Positions 45,489-56,947 of a DNA stretch of 64,000 bases are shown here, in pieces. Every line of letters starts with the position of its first letter. Positions within the stretch are counted from its first letter, which is position 1. The DNA is taken from the NCBI RefSeq assembly GCF_001591385.1, contig NZ_BCUU01000018.1:1-64000 (forward strand). The letters run 5' to 3'. The position numbers and the translations under genes are program-made. The notes under the pieces are model-generated. The model was not told the origin of the DNA and ran no database searches. It saw nothing but the letters and a program-made list of their open reading frames with translations. The DNA is from Variovorax soli NBRC 106424 (lineage in GTDB: Bacteria > Pseudomonadota > Gammaproteobacteria > Burkholderiales > Burkholderiaceae_C).

Positions 45489-46871
45489 ATGGACTCAAAG
45501 GTCGCACAACCTCACCCCGTCGACCAGCACCTCCCCGCTGGGCAGACAGCCTTGCTGGGCTTTCAGCATGTGCTGGTGATGTATTCCGCTTGCATCGTCG
45601 TGCCGCTGATCCTCGGCGCGGCGCTCAAGCTCCCGAAGGAACAACTGATCCTCATCATCAACGCCGACCTGTTCGCCGCCGGCCTGGCATCCCTGATCCA
45701 GTCGCTGGGCTGGTGGAAGTTCGGGATGCGCATGCCCGTGATGATGGGCGTGACCTTCACCGCAGTCACGCCGATGATCGCCATCGGCAGCAATCCCGCC
45801 CTGGGCCTGCCCGGCATCTTCGGCGCCATCATCGCGTCGGGCATCTTCGGCGTCTTGATGGCGCCCTTCATGGGCCGCTTCCTGCGCTTCTTTCCCTCCG
45901 TCGTCACCGGGTCGGTACTGCTGGTGATCGGCATCAGCCTGATGAAGGTCGGCATCGACTGGTCCGCAGGCGGCCAGGCGCTGATGCCCGACGGAAGCGC
46001 GAACCCCGACTACGGACGGCCGCTCTACCTGTCCATCTCGCTGGGCGTCCTTGTCGTGATCCTGCTGTTGTCGCGCTTCGCGCGCGGCTTCGTGAGCAAC
46101 ATCGCGGTGCTGCTGGGTGTGTTCGCGGGCTTCTGTGCGGCCTGGCTGGCCGGGGAAGTCAGGCTCGACGGGCTCGGCTCGGAGGCATGGCTCGCACCGA
46201 TCAGGCCCTTTGCCTTCGGAATGCCGGTGTTCGATCCGCTGGCCATCGTCTCGATGTGCCTGGTCATGCTGGTGACGATGGTCGAATCCACCGGCATGTT
46301 CCTGGCGCTCGGCCAGATCGTCGGCAAGCCCACCACGCCCGAGCGACTGATCCGGGGTTTGCGGGCGGACGGGCTGGGCGCCGTGATCGGCGGCGTGTTC
46401 AACGCCTTTCCGTACACCTCGTTCTCGCAGAACATCGGCCTGGTGACCATGACGGGCATCAAGACCCGATTCGTCTGCGTGGCGGGCGGCCTGATCCTGA
46501 TCGCCCTGGGCCTGTTCCCCAAGATGGCCTACATCGTTGCCGCAACCCCGCCTTTCGTGCTGGGCGCCGCGGCGCTCGTCATGTTCGGCATGGTCGCGGT
46601 CATGGGCATCCGGATCCTGGCGACGGTCGACTACGAAAGCCAGCGCGGCAATGCGCTGCTGGCGGCGATCAGCGTGGGCATGGGCGTCATTCCGCTGCTG
46701 TCGCCCTCCTTCTTCTCGCACCTGCCCGCGTGGAGCCATGTCGTGACGGACAGCGGAATCATCCTGACCACCATCACGGCCATCACCCTCAACCTGCTCT
46801 TCAATGGCCTGGGCACGCGCCAGCAGTCTGCGGACGCGGCAAGCCGCAACGCATTGATGGCGGATGCCTGA
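45489..46871 (+). CDS. NCS2-family nucleobase permease (uracil/xanthine type)
   Basis: 460 residues with about 12 to 14 hydrophobic segments. The NCS2 signature is clear: FSQNIGLVTMTGIKTRFVC (QNxGxxxxT), and MVESTGMFLALGQIVG earlier. It imports a purine or pyrimidine base with a cation. The ATG has AAGGA and GGAG upstream. The amidohydrolase gene follows by 36 bp, so uptake and deamination are probably coupled. The exact base cannot be set from sequence alone. Confidence 0.9.
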   Translation: MDSKVAQPHPVDQHLPAGQTALLGFQHVLVMYSACIVVPLILGAALKLPKEQLILIINADLFAAGLASLIQSLGWWKFGMRMPVMMGVTFTAVTPMIAIGSNPALGLPGIFGAIIASGIFGVLMAPFMGRFLRFFPSVVTGSVLLVIGISLMKVGIDWSAGGQALMPDGSANPDYGRPLYLSISLGVLVVILLLSRFARGFVSNIAVLLGVFAGFCAAWLAGEVRLDGLGSEAWLAPIRPFAFGMPVFDPLAIVSMCLVMLVTMVESTGMFLALGQIVGKPTTPERLIRGLRADGLGAVIGGVFNAFPYTSFSQNIGLVTMTGIKTRFVCVAGGLILIALGLFPKMAYIVAATPPFVLGAAALVMFGMVAVMGIRILATVDYESQRGNALLAAISVGMGVIPLLSPSFFSHLPAWSHVVTDSGIILTTITAITLNLLFNGLGTRQQSADAASRNALMADA

Positions 46872-46907
46872 GTTGCACACCCCCCGATACAAGGAAAGAC
46901 AGATCCA

Positions 46908-48275
46908 ATGAACGCACAGATACTTCACGCCGACCACCTGCTCACGATGGACGCGGACAACACGGTCATCGCGCAAGGCGCCGTGCTCATCGACCAGAAC
47001 GGCCTCATCGGCGCCACCGGCACCGCGGCCCAGCTCAGCGCCCAGCATCCGGGCGTGCCGGTACGACGGCTGGCCAACCGGCTGCTCATGCCCGGGCTGG
47101 TCAACACCCACGCCCATTCGGGACTGCTGCGCGGCACGGCGGAAGGCCTGCCGGTGTGGGAATGGCTGCAGCAGCACATTGACCCGATGCACCGCGTCTT
47201 GAATGCCGAAGAAGCCGAGATCGCATCGCGCCTGTGCTATGCCGAGGCCCTGCTGTCGGGCACCACGACCATCGTCGACATGTGGCGCTACATGGACGGC
47301 AGTGCGCGCGCGGCCAGCGACCTGGGCATTCGCGCGGTGCTGGTGCCCTATGTGGCCGAGCATCCCGACCACAACTACTTCGAGACGCTCGACACCAACG
47401 AGGCCTTGATCGAGCGCTGGCACGGCCGTGCGGAAGGACGCATCCAGGTGTGGGTCGGCCTGGAGCACATGTTCTATGCCACGCCGCAGGCTTGGCGCCG
47501 CTGCGCCGAGATGAGCCGGCGGCACCAGGTGGGCTTTCACACGCACAGCAACGAGAGCCGCTTCGACGTCGAAGAGACGCAGCGACGGCACGGCATGCGG
47601 CCCATTCAGGCGCTCGAGGAATTCGGGCTGCTCGATGCCCATCACGTCATGCTGGCCCACTGTGTCTGGCCATCTGAAGAGGAAATGGACATCCTTGCCG
47701 CCCGCCGCATTGGCGTGGCTCACAACCCGGTGAGCAACATGAAGCTGGCCAGCGGGGCAGCGCCGGTGGAAGCCATGCTGGCGCGCGGCATCGCGGTCGG
47801 GCTCGGCACCGATGGAGAGAAGGAAAACAACAACCTCGACATGTTCGAGGAGATGAAGACAGCGTCGCTGCTGGCCAAGCTCAGTCGCCTGGATGCCGCC
47901 GCCCTGGACGCATGGTCGGTGTGCCGCATGGCGACTATCGGAGGCGCCAGGGCCCTGGGGCTGGACAAGACCACTGGCTCGATCGAGGCGGGCAAGTCCG
48001 CCGACCTGATCGCGCTGCGCACCGATACGCCGCGCATGACGCCGCTCATCGGCGGTGCCGACGGCAACCTTCATCACAACCTGGTCCATGCGGTGCAAGG
48101 CGGCGATGTCGACATGACGATGGTGGCCGGCCGCATCGTCGTGGAGAACGGCCAGTTGCTCTCCGGCGATCTGGCGCACGCCATTGCGCAGGTCAATCGG
48201 GCCGTGCCGCCGCTCTTCGAGCGCCGCGCCGAGTGGCTGCGCCTGAACGGGACGATCGATGCGCTGCATGCCTAG
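46908..48275 (+). CDS. Amidohydrolase (MtaD/TrzN/AtzB-type deaminase or chlorohydrolase family)
   Basis: 455 residues. The metal-binding HxH is in NTHAHSG, the third His in HTHSNES, and AHCVW and GTDGEKENNNLD give the active-site His and Asp. This is the MTA/SAH deaminase, TRZ/ATZ subfamily, which deaminates purine or triazine rings. Downstream of an NCS2 permease, a nucleobase or heterocycle deaminase (8-oxoguanine, isocytosine or guanine-like substrates) is likely. It probably has one metal ion at the active site. Confidence 0.85.
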   Translation: MNAQILHADHLLTMDADNTVIAQGAVLIDQNGLIGATGTAAQLSAQHPGVPVRRLANRLLMPGLVNTHAHSGLLRGTAEGLPVWEWLQQHIDPMHRVLNAEEAEIASRLCYAEALLSGTTTIVDMWRYMDGSARAASDLGIRAVLVPYVAEHPDHNYFETLDTNEALIERWHGRAEGRIQVWVGLEHMFYATPQAWRRCAEMSRRHQVGFHTHSNESRFDVEETQRRHGMRPIQALEEFGLLDAHHVMLAHCVWPSEEEMDILAARRIGVAHNPVSNMKLASGAAPVEAMLARGIAVGLGTDGEKENNNLDMFEEMKTASLLAKLSRLDAAALDAWSVCRMATIGGARALGLDKTTGSIEAGKSADLIALRTDTPRMTPLIGGADGNLHHNLVHAVQGGDVDMTMVAGRIVVENGQLLSGDLAHAIAQVNRAVPPLFERRAEWLRLNGTIDALHA

Positions 48276-48553
48276 CCGCGCCGGGAATGCGGCCTGGCCT
48301 CTCGACGCATGGCTGCATGGCGGTGCGACTGGAGCACGGTCGCCGCGGGCGGCCCCAACTGTGCTCCCTGCTCGCTTGAGCAACTGTGTACCCTCATCGA
48401 AGCACGGGAAACGAACAATCCCTTGAGCCGACCTGGCGCCTGACCTGTTCGTTCCTTCTCGATGTCCCTGCGCAATCCACGACGAAATCCACTCACTCCC
48501 AGCCACCCACGACCCACTGATCGACCTGCGCCACAGGCCGGGGCGCCGAAGTG

Positions 48554-48808
48554 ATGCGGCGCCTGGACCCGGCCGCCGCCCCCGTACTCGCCGCGCTGCG
48601 CCAGCTGCATGAAGACAAGGCCAGCGCGTCGCTCGCGGCCCTGAGCCAGCAGCTGGGCCTTCCGCCGGGCACCGTCATGCGAACCGTCTCGGCGCTCATC
48701 GACGCGCAACTGGTGCAACTGCGCAGGTTGCGCGATCAGAATATCGGCGCCGAACTGACCAAGTCCGGCCTGGAATTCGTGCGCCGGTCGCAGGGGGCCG
48801 TGGATTGA
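48554..48808 (+). CDS. Small winged-helix regulator-like protein
   Basis: 84 residues from the ATG at 48554; a GTG directly before it is in frame. Winged-helix pattern: AALRQLHEDKASASLAALSQ, QLGLPPGTVMRTVSALIDAQLVQLRRLRD. It resembles a stand-alone DNA-binding domain of the MarR/Lrp/IclR style. Its stop TGA overlaps the TTG start of the MocR gene by three bases, so they are translated together. Confidence 0.65.
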   Translation: MRRLDPAAAPVLAALRQLHEDKASASLAALSQQLGLPPGTVMRTVSALIDAQLVQLRRLRDQNIGAELTKSGLEFVRRSQGAVD

Positions 48809-50244
48809 AACTCAAGCTCTACGAAAAGCTGTTTCATGAACTCGAGCGCGCCATCAAGGATGGCGTGCTGCGCGCGGGCGAGCGGCTGCCCTCGATCAGG
48901 CAAACCTGCCGCACCCGCCAGCTGAGCGTCACGACCGTGACGCGGGCCTACCTGCAGCTGGAAAGCCAGGGCCTGGTCGACAGCCGGCCGCAGTCGGGCT
49001 ACTTCGTGCGGGCCCGTCAGGCAGAGCCTGCATCCGAACCCCTCTTGCCCTCGACGCCGCCCGGCACCTCGACCGATGTGGACGTGAGCCAACTGGTGCT
49101 GTCGACGCTGAAGTCGATCCGTTCCCGGCGTGCGGTGCCCCTGGGCTCGCCCTACCCCGACCCGTCGCTGTTTCCCTGGCTGCGCGTGCATCAGCAGATC
49201 GGCGGCATTGCCAAGCGCCTGCGCGACGAGCGATCGGTGCTGGACGACCTGCCGCCCGGCAATCCGGAACTCATCCGCCAGATCGCGCGGCGCCACCTGG
49301 AATCGGGGCTGGCCGCGGACCCGGGCGAGGTCATCGTCACCGCCGGTGCCACCGAGGCCATCAACCTGTGCCTGCAGGCGGTGGCCAGGCCCGGCGAGAT
49401 CATCGCGGTCGAATCGCCCACCTACTACGCGATGCTGCACGCCATCGAACGCATGGGCATGCGCGCCGTGGAGATCGCCACCGACCCGCACGAGGGCATC
49501 GACCTGGGCGCCCTCGCCCGCGCCATCGAGCGGCAGTCCGTCGCCGCCTGCATGGTGATGCCCAACTTCCAGAATCCGCTGGGCTTCATGATGAGCGACG
49601 AGAAGAAGCGAGAGCTGGTGGCGCTGTGCACCCGGCATGGGCTGCCGCTGATCGAGAACGGCGTCTACAACGAGCTCTACTACGGCGAGGCGCCGCCCAG
49701 CACCCTCAAGTCCTTCGACACGCAAGGCCTGGTGCTGCACTGCAATTCCTTTTCCAAGAGCCTGACGGCCGGCGTGCGGATCGGCTGGGCGCTGCCCGGC
49801 CGCTATCGGCAGGAAGTGGAGCGCCTGAAGTTCCTCAACACGCTCAGCACGCCCACGCTGCCCCAGCTGGGCGTGGCCGAATACCTGAAGAACGACGGCT
49901 TCGAGCACCACCTGCGCCGGGTGCGGCAGACGCTGGCCCAGCAGGCCGACATCATGCGCTCGATGGTCAGGCGCTTCTTTCCGGAGCACACCCGCCTGTC
50001 GCGTCCCCAGGGCGGCTACGTGCTGTGGGTGGAACTGGCGCCGCAGGTGGACACCATGGCGCTCTACCGCGAGGCGCTCGAGCGCGGGCTGACCATCGGC
50101 CCGGGGCGCATGTTCTCGACCTCGAACGCCTACGGGCACTTCATGCGCCTGAATTTCAGCTACGCGTGGTCGCCCGAGATCGAGGCGGGCGTGATCGAGC
50201 TGGGCCGCATGGCGGCGGCCATGTCCGGAAGGAACGCACCATGA
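48805..50244 (+). CDS. MocR-type regulator: GntR HTH fused to class I aminotransferase domain
   Basis: 479 residues from a TTG that overlaps the preceding stop. A GntR-type wHTH (LYEKLFHELERAIKDGVLRA, then TTVTRAYLQLESQG) is followed by a fold-type I PLP domain, with ITVTAGATEAINLC-like small loop and the PLP Lys in NSFSKSLTAGVRIGW. MocR proteins use PLP or a PLP-adduct as a signal. It overlaps the nitroreductase gene by ATGA, so it may control that gene or the permease cluster. Confidence 0.9.
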   Translation: MKLKLYEKLFHELERAIKDGVLRAGERLPSIRQTCRTRQLSVTTVTRAYLQLESQGLVDSRPQSGYFVRARQAEPASEPLLPSTPPGTSTDVDVSQLVLSTLKSIRSRRAVPLGSPYPDPSLFPWLRVHQQIGGIAKRLRDERSVLDDLPPGNPELIRQIARRHLESGLAADPGEVIVTAGATEAINLCLQAVARPGEIIAVESPTYYAMLHAIERMGMRAVEIATDPHEGIDLGALARAIERQSVAACMVMPNFQNPLGFMMSDEKKRELVALCTRHGLPLIENGVYNELYYGEAPPSTLKSFDTQGLVLHCNSFSKSLTAGVRIGWALPGRYRQEVERLKFLNTLSTPTLPQLGVAEYLKNDGFEHHLRRVRQTLAQQADIMRSMVRRFFPEHTRLSRPQGGYVLWVELAPQVDTMALYREALERGLTIGPGRMFSTSNAYGHFMRLNFSYAWSPEIEAGVIELGRMAAAMSGRNAP

Positions 50245-50825
50245 CGATGACAAAAGACGATGCGCTGCTGGCGACCATGCTGTCGCGCCGCTCCATCTCT
50301 CCACGGCGCCAGGCGTGGCCCGGCCCCAGCGCCGCCCAGTTGCGGCAGATGGTGCAGGCCGCGCTGCGCGCACCCGACCACGGCCGCAAGCTGCCGTGGC
50401 GCCTCATCGAGTTCGACGACAGCCGGCGGGCTGAACTGGCGCAGCTGTTCGAGGACGAGAAGCGGCGCAGGACACCCGATGCGGGTGCGCAGGACATCGA
50501 GCGCGCCCGGGCCCATGCCACCCAGACACCGGCCATGCTGGCATTCGTTGTGCGGCCCGTGCCGGACGGCAAGGTGCCCGAACACGAGCAGTGGCTCAGC
50601 GCCGGCGCCGCGCTGGGCAACCTGCTGCTGGCGGCGCACGCGATGGGATTCGGCGCCATCGTGCTCAGCGGCGACCGCTGCAAGGACGAGATCCTTCGCC
50701 GGTCCCTGGGCATTGCGCCTGAGGAAACGCTGGCCGGCTTCGTGAGCATCGGCACCATGGCCTCGCCGCCGCCGCCCGTGGTTCCGGTCGATGTCGAGCG
50801 CGTCCTGTCGACCTGGACACCGTAG
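50241..50825 (+). CDS. Nitroreductase-family flavoprotein
   Basis: 194 residues, FMN-dependent nitroreductase fold: TMLSRRSISPRRQAWPGPSA near the start and PDHGRKLPWRL, then AGAALGNLLLAAHAMGFGAIVLSG. The group includes YdjA-like reductases. Start ATG overlaps the preceding MocR stop, so it is coupled and likely under MocR control. The substrate is unknown; it could reduce a ring produced by the deaminase or act on quinones/nitro compounds. Confidence 0.85.
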   Translation: MTMTKDDALLATMLSRRSISPRRQAWPGPSAAQLRQMVQAALRAPDHGRKLPWRLIEFDDSRRAELAQLFEDEKRRRTPDAGAQDIERARAHATQTPAMLAFVVRPVPDGKVPEHEQWLSAGAALGNLLLAAHAMGFGAIVLSGDRCKDEILRRSLGIAPEETLAGFVSIGTMASPPPPVVPVDVERVLSTWTP

Positions 50826-50948
50826 AAGAAAAAAGAGCGCAGTCCGCGCCGGCATCGGCGACCAACTGTGTCTTGGCCCGCGCAGGCCGTTCCGATACTT
50901 TTGATCAAGCCCGGGAAGTACTCCGGGGACACATCACGGAGTTGAAGA

Positions 50949-53228
50949 ATGACCGCTCGACGCGACGTACCCGGCATCCGGAAATACGACGGACCCGCCG
51001 GAGGATGGGGCGCCCTTCGCGCCACTGCGCAGGCCATCCACCTGCAGATGGAGAAGTTCAAGGCGCCCATCACCCTCATGCGCACCAACCAGCCCGACGG
51101 CTTCGACTGCCCTGGCTGCGCATGGCCCGACAAGGAGCATCGCTCGACCTTCCAGTTCTGCGAGAACGGCGCCAAGGCCGTGACGTGGGAAGCCACCAGC
51201 AAGCGGGTGCGCCCCGAATTCCTCGCGCAGAACACCGTCGCGTCGCTGCTGCGCAAATCCGATTTCGAGCTCGAGGACCTGGGCCGGCTCACGCATCCGC
51301 TGGCTTACGACCGCGCCACCGACACCTTCCGCGCCGTCTCGTGGGAAGACGCCTTCGCACGCATCGGCGAGATCCTGCGCGGGCTGCAGCCGGACCAGGT
51401 GGAGTTCTATACCTCGGGCCGCGCGTCCAACGAGGCGGCCTACCTCTACCAGCTGTTCGCGCGCGAGTACGGCACCAACAACTTCCCCGATTGCTCGAAC
51501 ATGTGCCACGAGGCCACCAGCGTCGGGCTGCCGCAGTCCATCGGCATCGGCAAGGGCACCGTCTCGCTCGACGACTTCGAGAAATGCGAGCTGATTCTCT
51601 CGATCGGCCACAACCCCGGCACCAACCATCCGCGCATGATGGGCATGCTGCACGAGGCATCGCGGCGCGGCGTGCCGATCATCGTGTTCAACCCGCTGCG
51701 CGAACGCGCGCTCGAGCGCTTCGCCGATCCGCAGAACCTGTTGGAGATGGCCACCTACGGCTCGACCCGCATCGCCTCGACCTACTACCAGGTCCGCGCC
51801 GGCGGAGACGCCGCCGCGCTCAAGGGCATCATGAAGGCGCTGCTCGCGCTGGAGGCGCAGCAGGGTCAGGTGCTCGACCACGCGTTCATCGCGGCGCACA
51901 CGCAGGGCTTCGACGCGCTCGTGGCCGACCTGGAGGCGACGGGCTGGCCCGAGATCGAAAAGGCCAGCGGCCTGCCGCGCGAGGCGCTCGAGCCGGTCGC
52001 CCTCGCCTACGCCCGATCCAACGCCACCATCGTCACCTATGGCATGGGCGTCACCCAGCACAACCGCGGCACGGCCACCGTGCGCCTGATCGCCGACCTG
52101 CTGCTCATGCGCGGCAACTTCGGCAAGCCGGGTGCGGGCATCTGCCCCCTGCGCGGCCATTCCAATGTGCAGGGCAACCGCACGGTCGGCATCACCGAGA
52201 AGCCCTCGGCCGCCTTCCTGCAGCAGATCGAGGACGCCTTCGGCTTCAAGCCGCCGCCATCGCACGGGCACGATGCCGTGAAGGCGATGCAGGCCATGAT
52301 CGACGGCACGGCCAAGGCGCTGCTGTGCCTGGGCGGCAACTTCGCCGTCGCCCTGCCCGACCCCGAGCAATGCTTCGCGGCCATGGCGACGCTGGACCTG
52401 AGCGTGCATGTCGCCACCAAGCTCAACCGCTCCCACCTGCTCGTCGGGCGCGAAACCTACGTGCTCCCTTGCCTCGGCCGCACCGAGCTGGACATGCAGG
52501 CCGGCGGCCGGCAGTCGATCACGGTGGAGGATTCGATGTCCATGGTCCACGCATCGGCCGGCAAGCTCGCGCCGGCGTCGGAGCACCTTCGCTCGGAGCC
52601 GGCCATCGTCGCCGGCATGGCACGCGCCACGCTGCCGGGCAGCCAGGTCCCGTGGATGGACCTGGTGGCCGACTACGACAGGATCCGCGACCTGATCGAA
52701 CGGACCGTGCCCGGCTTCGAGAACTACAACGCCCGCATCCGCATACCTGGGGGCTTTCGGCTTCCGCTGCCGCCGACCGAGCGCCAGTGGGAAACCCGCT
52801 CCGGCAAGGCCATGTTCTCGGCCGGCGGCGGCGTGAAGGAAGATGTGGACGTGGACGTGCATGCGGGCGACGTGCTGCGCCTGGTGACCATCCGCAGCCA
52901 CGACCAGTACAACACCACCATCTACGCGCTGGACGACCGCTACCGCGGCGTGTTCGGCCGCCGCGACGTGCTGTTCATGAGCGAGGCCGACCTGGCCGCC
53001 TGCGGGCTCGAGCATGGCGACCTGGTGGACATCGAGACCGCCCTGCCCGGCCGCCACCTGCGCCTGCCGAACATCACCGCCATCGCCTACGACATCGCGC
53101 CCGGCTCGGTGGCCGCCTACTACCCCGAGGCGAACGTGCTGGTGCCGCTGGACTACATCGACGAGGAAAGCGGCACGCCGTCGTACAAGTCGGTGCCGGT
53201 GCGGGTGAGGCGGTCGCCCGCGGCCTGA
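50949..53228 (+). CDS. FdhF/YdeP (CbbBc)-type molybdopterin oxidoreductase
   Basis: 759 residues, formate dehydrogenase alpha-like. N-terminal iron-sulfur Cys pattern C54-x2-C57 and C71. The Mo-ligand segment NFPDCSNMCHEATSVG has Cys, not selenocysteine. MGD-binding blocks SIGHNPGTNHPRM, TYGMGVTQHNRGT and a C-terminal RYRGVFGRRD follow. In autotrophs this CbbBc group is linked to the cbb genes and is thought to act in formate or CO2-linked redox supply. It converges with cbbR here, 8 bp from its stop. Confidence 0.85.
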   Translation: MTARRDVPGIRKYDGPAGGWGALRATAQAIHLQMEKFKAPITLMRTNQPDGFDCPGCAWPDKEHRSTFQFCENGAKAVTWEATSKRVRPEFLAQNTVASLLRKSDFELEDLGRLTHPLAYDRATDTFRAVSWEDAFARIGEILRGLQPDQVEFYTSGRASNEAAYLYQLFAREYGTNNFPDCSNMCHEATSVGLPQSIGIGKGTVSLDDFEKCELILSIGHNPGTNHPRMMGMLHEASRRGVPIIVFNPLRERALERFADPQNLLEMATYGSTRIASTYYQVRAGGDAAALKGIMKALLALEAQQGQVLDHAFIAAHTQGFDALVADLEATGWPEIEKASGLPREALEPVALAYARSNATIVTYGMGVTQHNRGTATVRLIADLLLMRGNFGKPGAGICPLRGHSNVQGNRTVGITEKPSAAFLQQIEDAFGFKPPPSHGHDAVKAMQAMIDGTAKALLCLGGNFAVALPDPEQCFAAMATLDLSVHVATKLNRSHLLVGRETYVLPCLGRTELDMQAGGRQSITVEDSMSMVHASAGKLAPASEHLRSEPAIVAGMARATLPGSQVPWMDLVADYDRIRDLIERTVPGFENYNARIRIPGGFRLPLPPTERQWETRSGKAMFSAGGGVKEDVDVDVHAGDVLRLVTIRSHDQYNTTIYALDDRYRGVFGRRDVLFMSEADLAACGLEHGDLVDIETALPGRHLRLPNITAIAYDIAPGSVAAYYPEANVLVPLDYIDEESGTPSYKSVPVRVRRSPAA

Positions 53229-53236
53229 AACGTCGA

Positions 53237-54178
53237 TCAGGCGGAAGCCGGCGGCTTCAGCAGCGGCTCGTCCTGCGCATGCAGCACCGACTCGGCATGC
53301 TCGATCAGGAAGTAGCGAAACGCCTCCGCCGCGGGTGACAGCACCTTGCTCTGCAGGTGCACCACCTGCCAGGTGCGCATCACCGGCGTGCCTTCCACGT
53401 CCAGCAGCTTGATCAGCCCGCCGCCCAACTCGAGCCACAGGGTGTGCAGCGACAAAAAGCTCACGCCCATGCCCGCCATCACCGCCTGCTTGATGGTCTC
53501 GTTGCTGCCCATCTCCATCGTGATGCTGGGCTCGAAGCGGTGCTCGGCGAAGAAGCGCTCCATGGCGTCGCGCGTGCCCGAGCCCTGCTCGCGCACGATG
53601 AACGGCACCGAGGCCAATGCGCCTACCGGAATCTGCCCCATGGCCAGCAGCGGATGATCGGGCGGACAGGCAAAGACCAGCGGGTGCGCGGCGAAGGCTT
53701 CCGAGCGCACCGCCAGCTCGCGCGGCGGCCGGCCCATCACGGCCAGGTCGCATTCGCTTGACTGCAGCAGCTCCACCAGGGCCTTGCGGTTGGAGCTGAC
53801 GACCAGGCGCACGTCGACGCCCGGATGCTCCTTGCGAAACAGCGCCAGCAGGCGCGGCACGAAGTACTTGGCGGTGCTCACCATGCCCACCGTGAGCAGG
53901 CCGTGCTCCAGGCGCTTGAAGCGGCTCATGGCGTTCTCGGCATCGCGCAGCGCGCCCAGCATGCGCTTGGCATGCACCACGAAGTACTCGCCGGCCGTGG
54001 ACAGGGACAGCGTGCGCCCGACGCGGTCGAACAGCGGCAGGCCGACCTGGTTCTCCACCTCCTTGATCTGCATGGACACCGCCGGCGGCGTCAGGTGCAG
54101 CACCTCGGCGGCGCGGCTCACGCTGCCCTGGTGGGCCACTTCCAGGAAGACGCGCAGCTGTCGGAAGCTCAGGTTCAT
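53237..54178 (-). CDS. cbbR: LysR-type regulator CbbR
   Basis: 313 residues, a LysR protein whose N-terminus MNLSFRQLRVFLEVAHQGSVSRAAE and divergent position before cbbL fit CbbR. The effector domain has the GMVSTAKYFVPRLLALF and VAMGRPP-like regions of CbbR, which senses NADPH, ATP or RuBP depending on species. It should activate the cbb operon. The ATG lies at 54178, 37 bp from the putative operator. Confidence 0.92.
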   Translation of the reverse strand: MNLSFRQLRVFLEVAHQGSVSRAAEVLHLTPPAVSMQIKEVENQVGLPLFDRVGRTLSLSTAGEYFVVHAKRMLGALRDAENAMSRFKRLEHGLLTVGMVSTAKYFVPRLLALFRKEHPGVDVRLVVSSNRKALVELLQSSECDLAVMGRPPRELAVRSEAFAAHPLVFACPPDHPLLAMGQIPVGALASVPFIVREQGSGTRDAMERFFAEHRFEPSITMEMGSNETIKQAVMAGMGVSFLSLHTLWLELGGGLIKLLDVEGTPVMRTWQVVHLQSKVLSPAAEAFRYFLIEHAESVLHAQDEPLLKPPASA

Positions 54179-54214
54179 TGTTAAGGAAAAGCTGAACTGA
54201 AAGCCAAGAAAGTC

Positions 54215-55768
<1,554 letters not shown>

Positions 55769-55792
55769 CCCACTACCCAAGGAGCTTTCATC

Positions 55793-56227
55793 ATGATGAC
55801 CAACCCCACCGGCCGCGTCACCCAGGGCCAGTTCAGCTTCCTGCCCGATCTCACCGATGCCGAGATCGCGGCGCAGGTCGAGTACGGCCTGGGCAAGGGC
55901 TACGCCTGGAGCGTCGAATACACCGACGACCCGCATCCGCGCAACACCTACTGGGAAATGTTCGGCATGCCGATGTTCGACCTGAAGGACGCCGCCGGCG
56001 TCGTGCAGGAAGTCAAGGCGTGCCGCAAGACCTTCCCCGGCCACTACATCCGGCTGATGGCCTTCGACTCCACGCGTGGCGTCGAATCGATCGCGATGAG
56101 CTTCCTGGTCAACCGCCCGAAGGACGAGCCCGGTTTCGGCCTGGTGCGCCAGGAGGTCGAGGGCCGCACGATCCGCTACACGGTGCACAGCTACTCCACC
56201 GACAAGCCGGAAGCGCAACGCTATTGA
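55793..56227 (+). CDS. cbbS: RuBisCO small subunit, red-type
   Basis: 144 residues. YWEMFGMPMFDLKDAAGV, then CRKTFPGHYIRLMAFDSTRGVES, and a C-terminal extension (YTVHSYSTDKPEAQRY) typical of red-type small subunits that form a beta-barrel in the pore. AAGGAG lies before the ATG pair. It forms the L8S8 enzyme with cbbL. Confidence 0.96.
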   Translation: MMTNPTGRVTQGQFSFLPDLTDAEIAAQVEYGLGKGYAWSVEYTDDPHPRNTYWEMFGMPMFDLKDAAGVVQEVKACRKTFPGHYIRLMAFDSTRGVESIAMSFLVNRPKDEPGFGLVRQEVEGRTIRYTVHSYSTDKPEAQRY

Positions 56228-56245
56228 ACCGGCAGGGGCAGCATC

Positions 56246-56947
56246 ATGTTTCGCATCGCACCCTCGATCCTGTCGGCTGACTTTGCACGCCTGGGCGAGG
56301 AGGTGCGCAAGGTGATCGCCGCCGGCGCGGACTGGATCCATTTCGACGTGATGGACAACCACTACGTGCCCAACCTCACCATCGGCCCGGCGGTGGCGCA
56401 GGCCATCAAGCCGCACTGCCGGCGCGAGGACGGCGCCCCGGTGCCGCTGGACGTGCACCTCATGGTGGCGCCGGTCGACGCGCTGGCCCAGGCTTTCGCC
56501 GAGGCGGGCGCGGATCTGATCAGCTTCCACCCCGAGGCCTCGGCCCATGTGGACCGCACGCTGGCGCTGATCCGCAGCCTGGGCTGCCGGGCCGGCCTGG
56601 TGTTCAACCCCGCCACGCCGCTGGACCTGCTGGAGTGGGTCATCGACAAGGTCGACCTGGTGCTGGTGATGAGCGTGAACCCGGGCTTCGGCGGCCAGGC
56701 CTTCATCGACGCGGCGCTGCGCAAGATCGAGCGTGCCCGGCGGCTCATCGAGGCCACCGGCCGCGACATCCGCCTGGAGGTGGACGGCGGCATCAAGGTG
56801 GACAACATCCGCCGCGCCGCCGACGCCGGCGCCGACACCCTCGTGGCCGGCAGCGCGATCTTCGGCAAACCGGACTACCGCGCCGTCATCGACGCCATGC
56901 GGCGCGAGCTGGCCGCCGGCATGGACGACACCAGGAGAGCGGCATGA
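56246..56947 (+). CDS. cbbE: Ribulose-phosphate 3-epimerase
   Basis: 233 residues, (beta/alpha)8 barrel. [15 protein letters not shown], then [19 protein letters not shown] with metal-binding His/Asp, and [13 protein letters not shown]. It interconverts xylulose-5-P and ribulose-5-P for RuBP regeneration. Its stop overlaps the cbbX start (ATGA). Confidence 0.95.
   Translation: MFRIAPSILSADFARLGEEVRKVIAAGADWIHFDVMDNHYVPNLTIGPAVAQAIKPHCRREDGAPVPLDVHLMVAPVDALAQAFAEAGADLISFHPEASAHVDRTLALIRSLGCRAGLVFNPATPLDLLEWVIDKVDLVLVMSVNPGFGGQAFIDAALRKIERARRLIEATGRDIRLEVDGGIKVDNIRRAADAGADTLVAGSAIFGKPDYRAVIDAMRRELAAGMDDTRRAA

Noticed and set aside
45495-48506. 1003-residue open frame on the minus strand across the permease and amidohydrolase genes
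   Set aside because: It is rich in His, Gln, Arg and Gly without any motif and mirrors two clear genes on the plus strand; such long antisense frames are usual in high-GC DNA.
50934-53753. 939-residue minus-strand frame opposite the molybdopterin oxidoreductase gene
   Set aside because: No domain and an Ala/Gly/Arg/His-biased composition; the plus-strand gene has full motifs.
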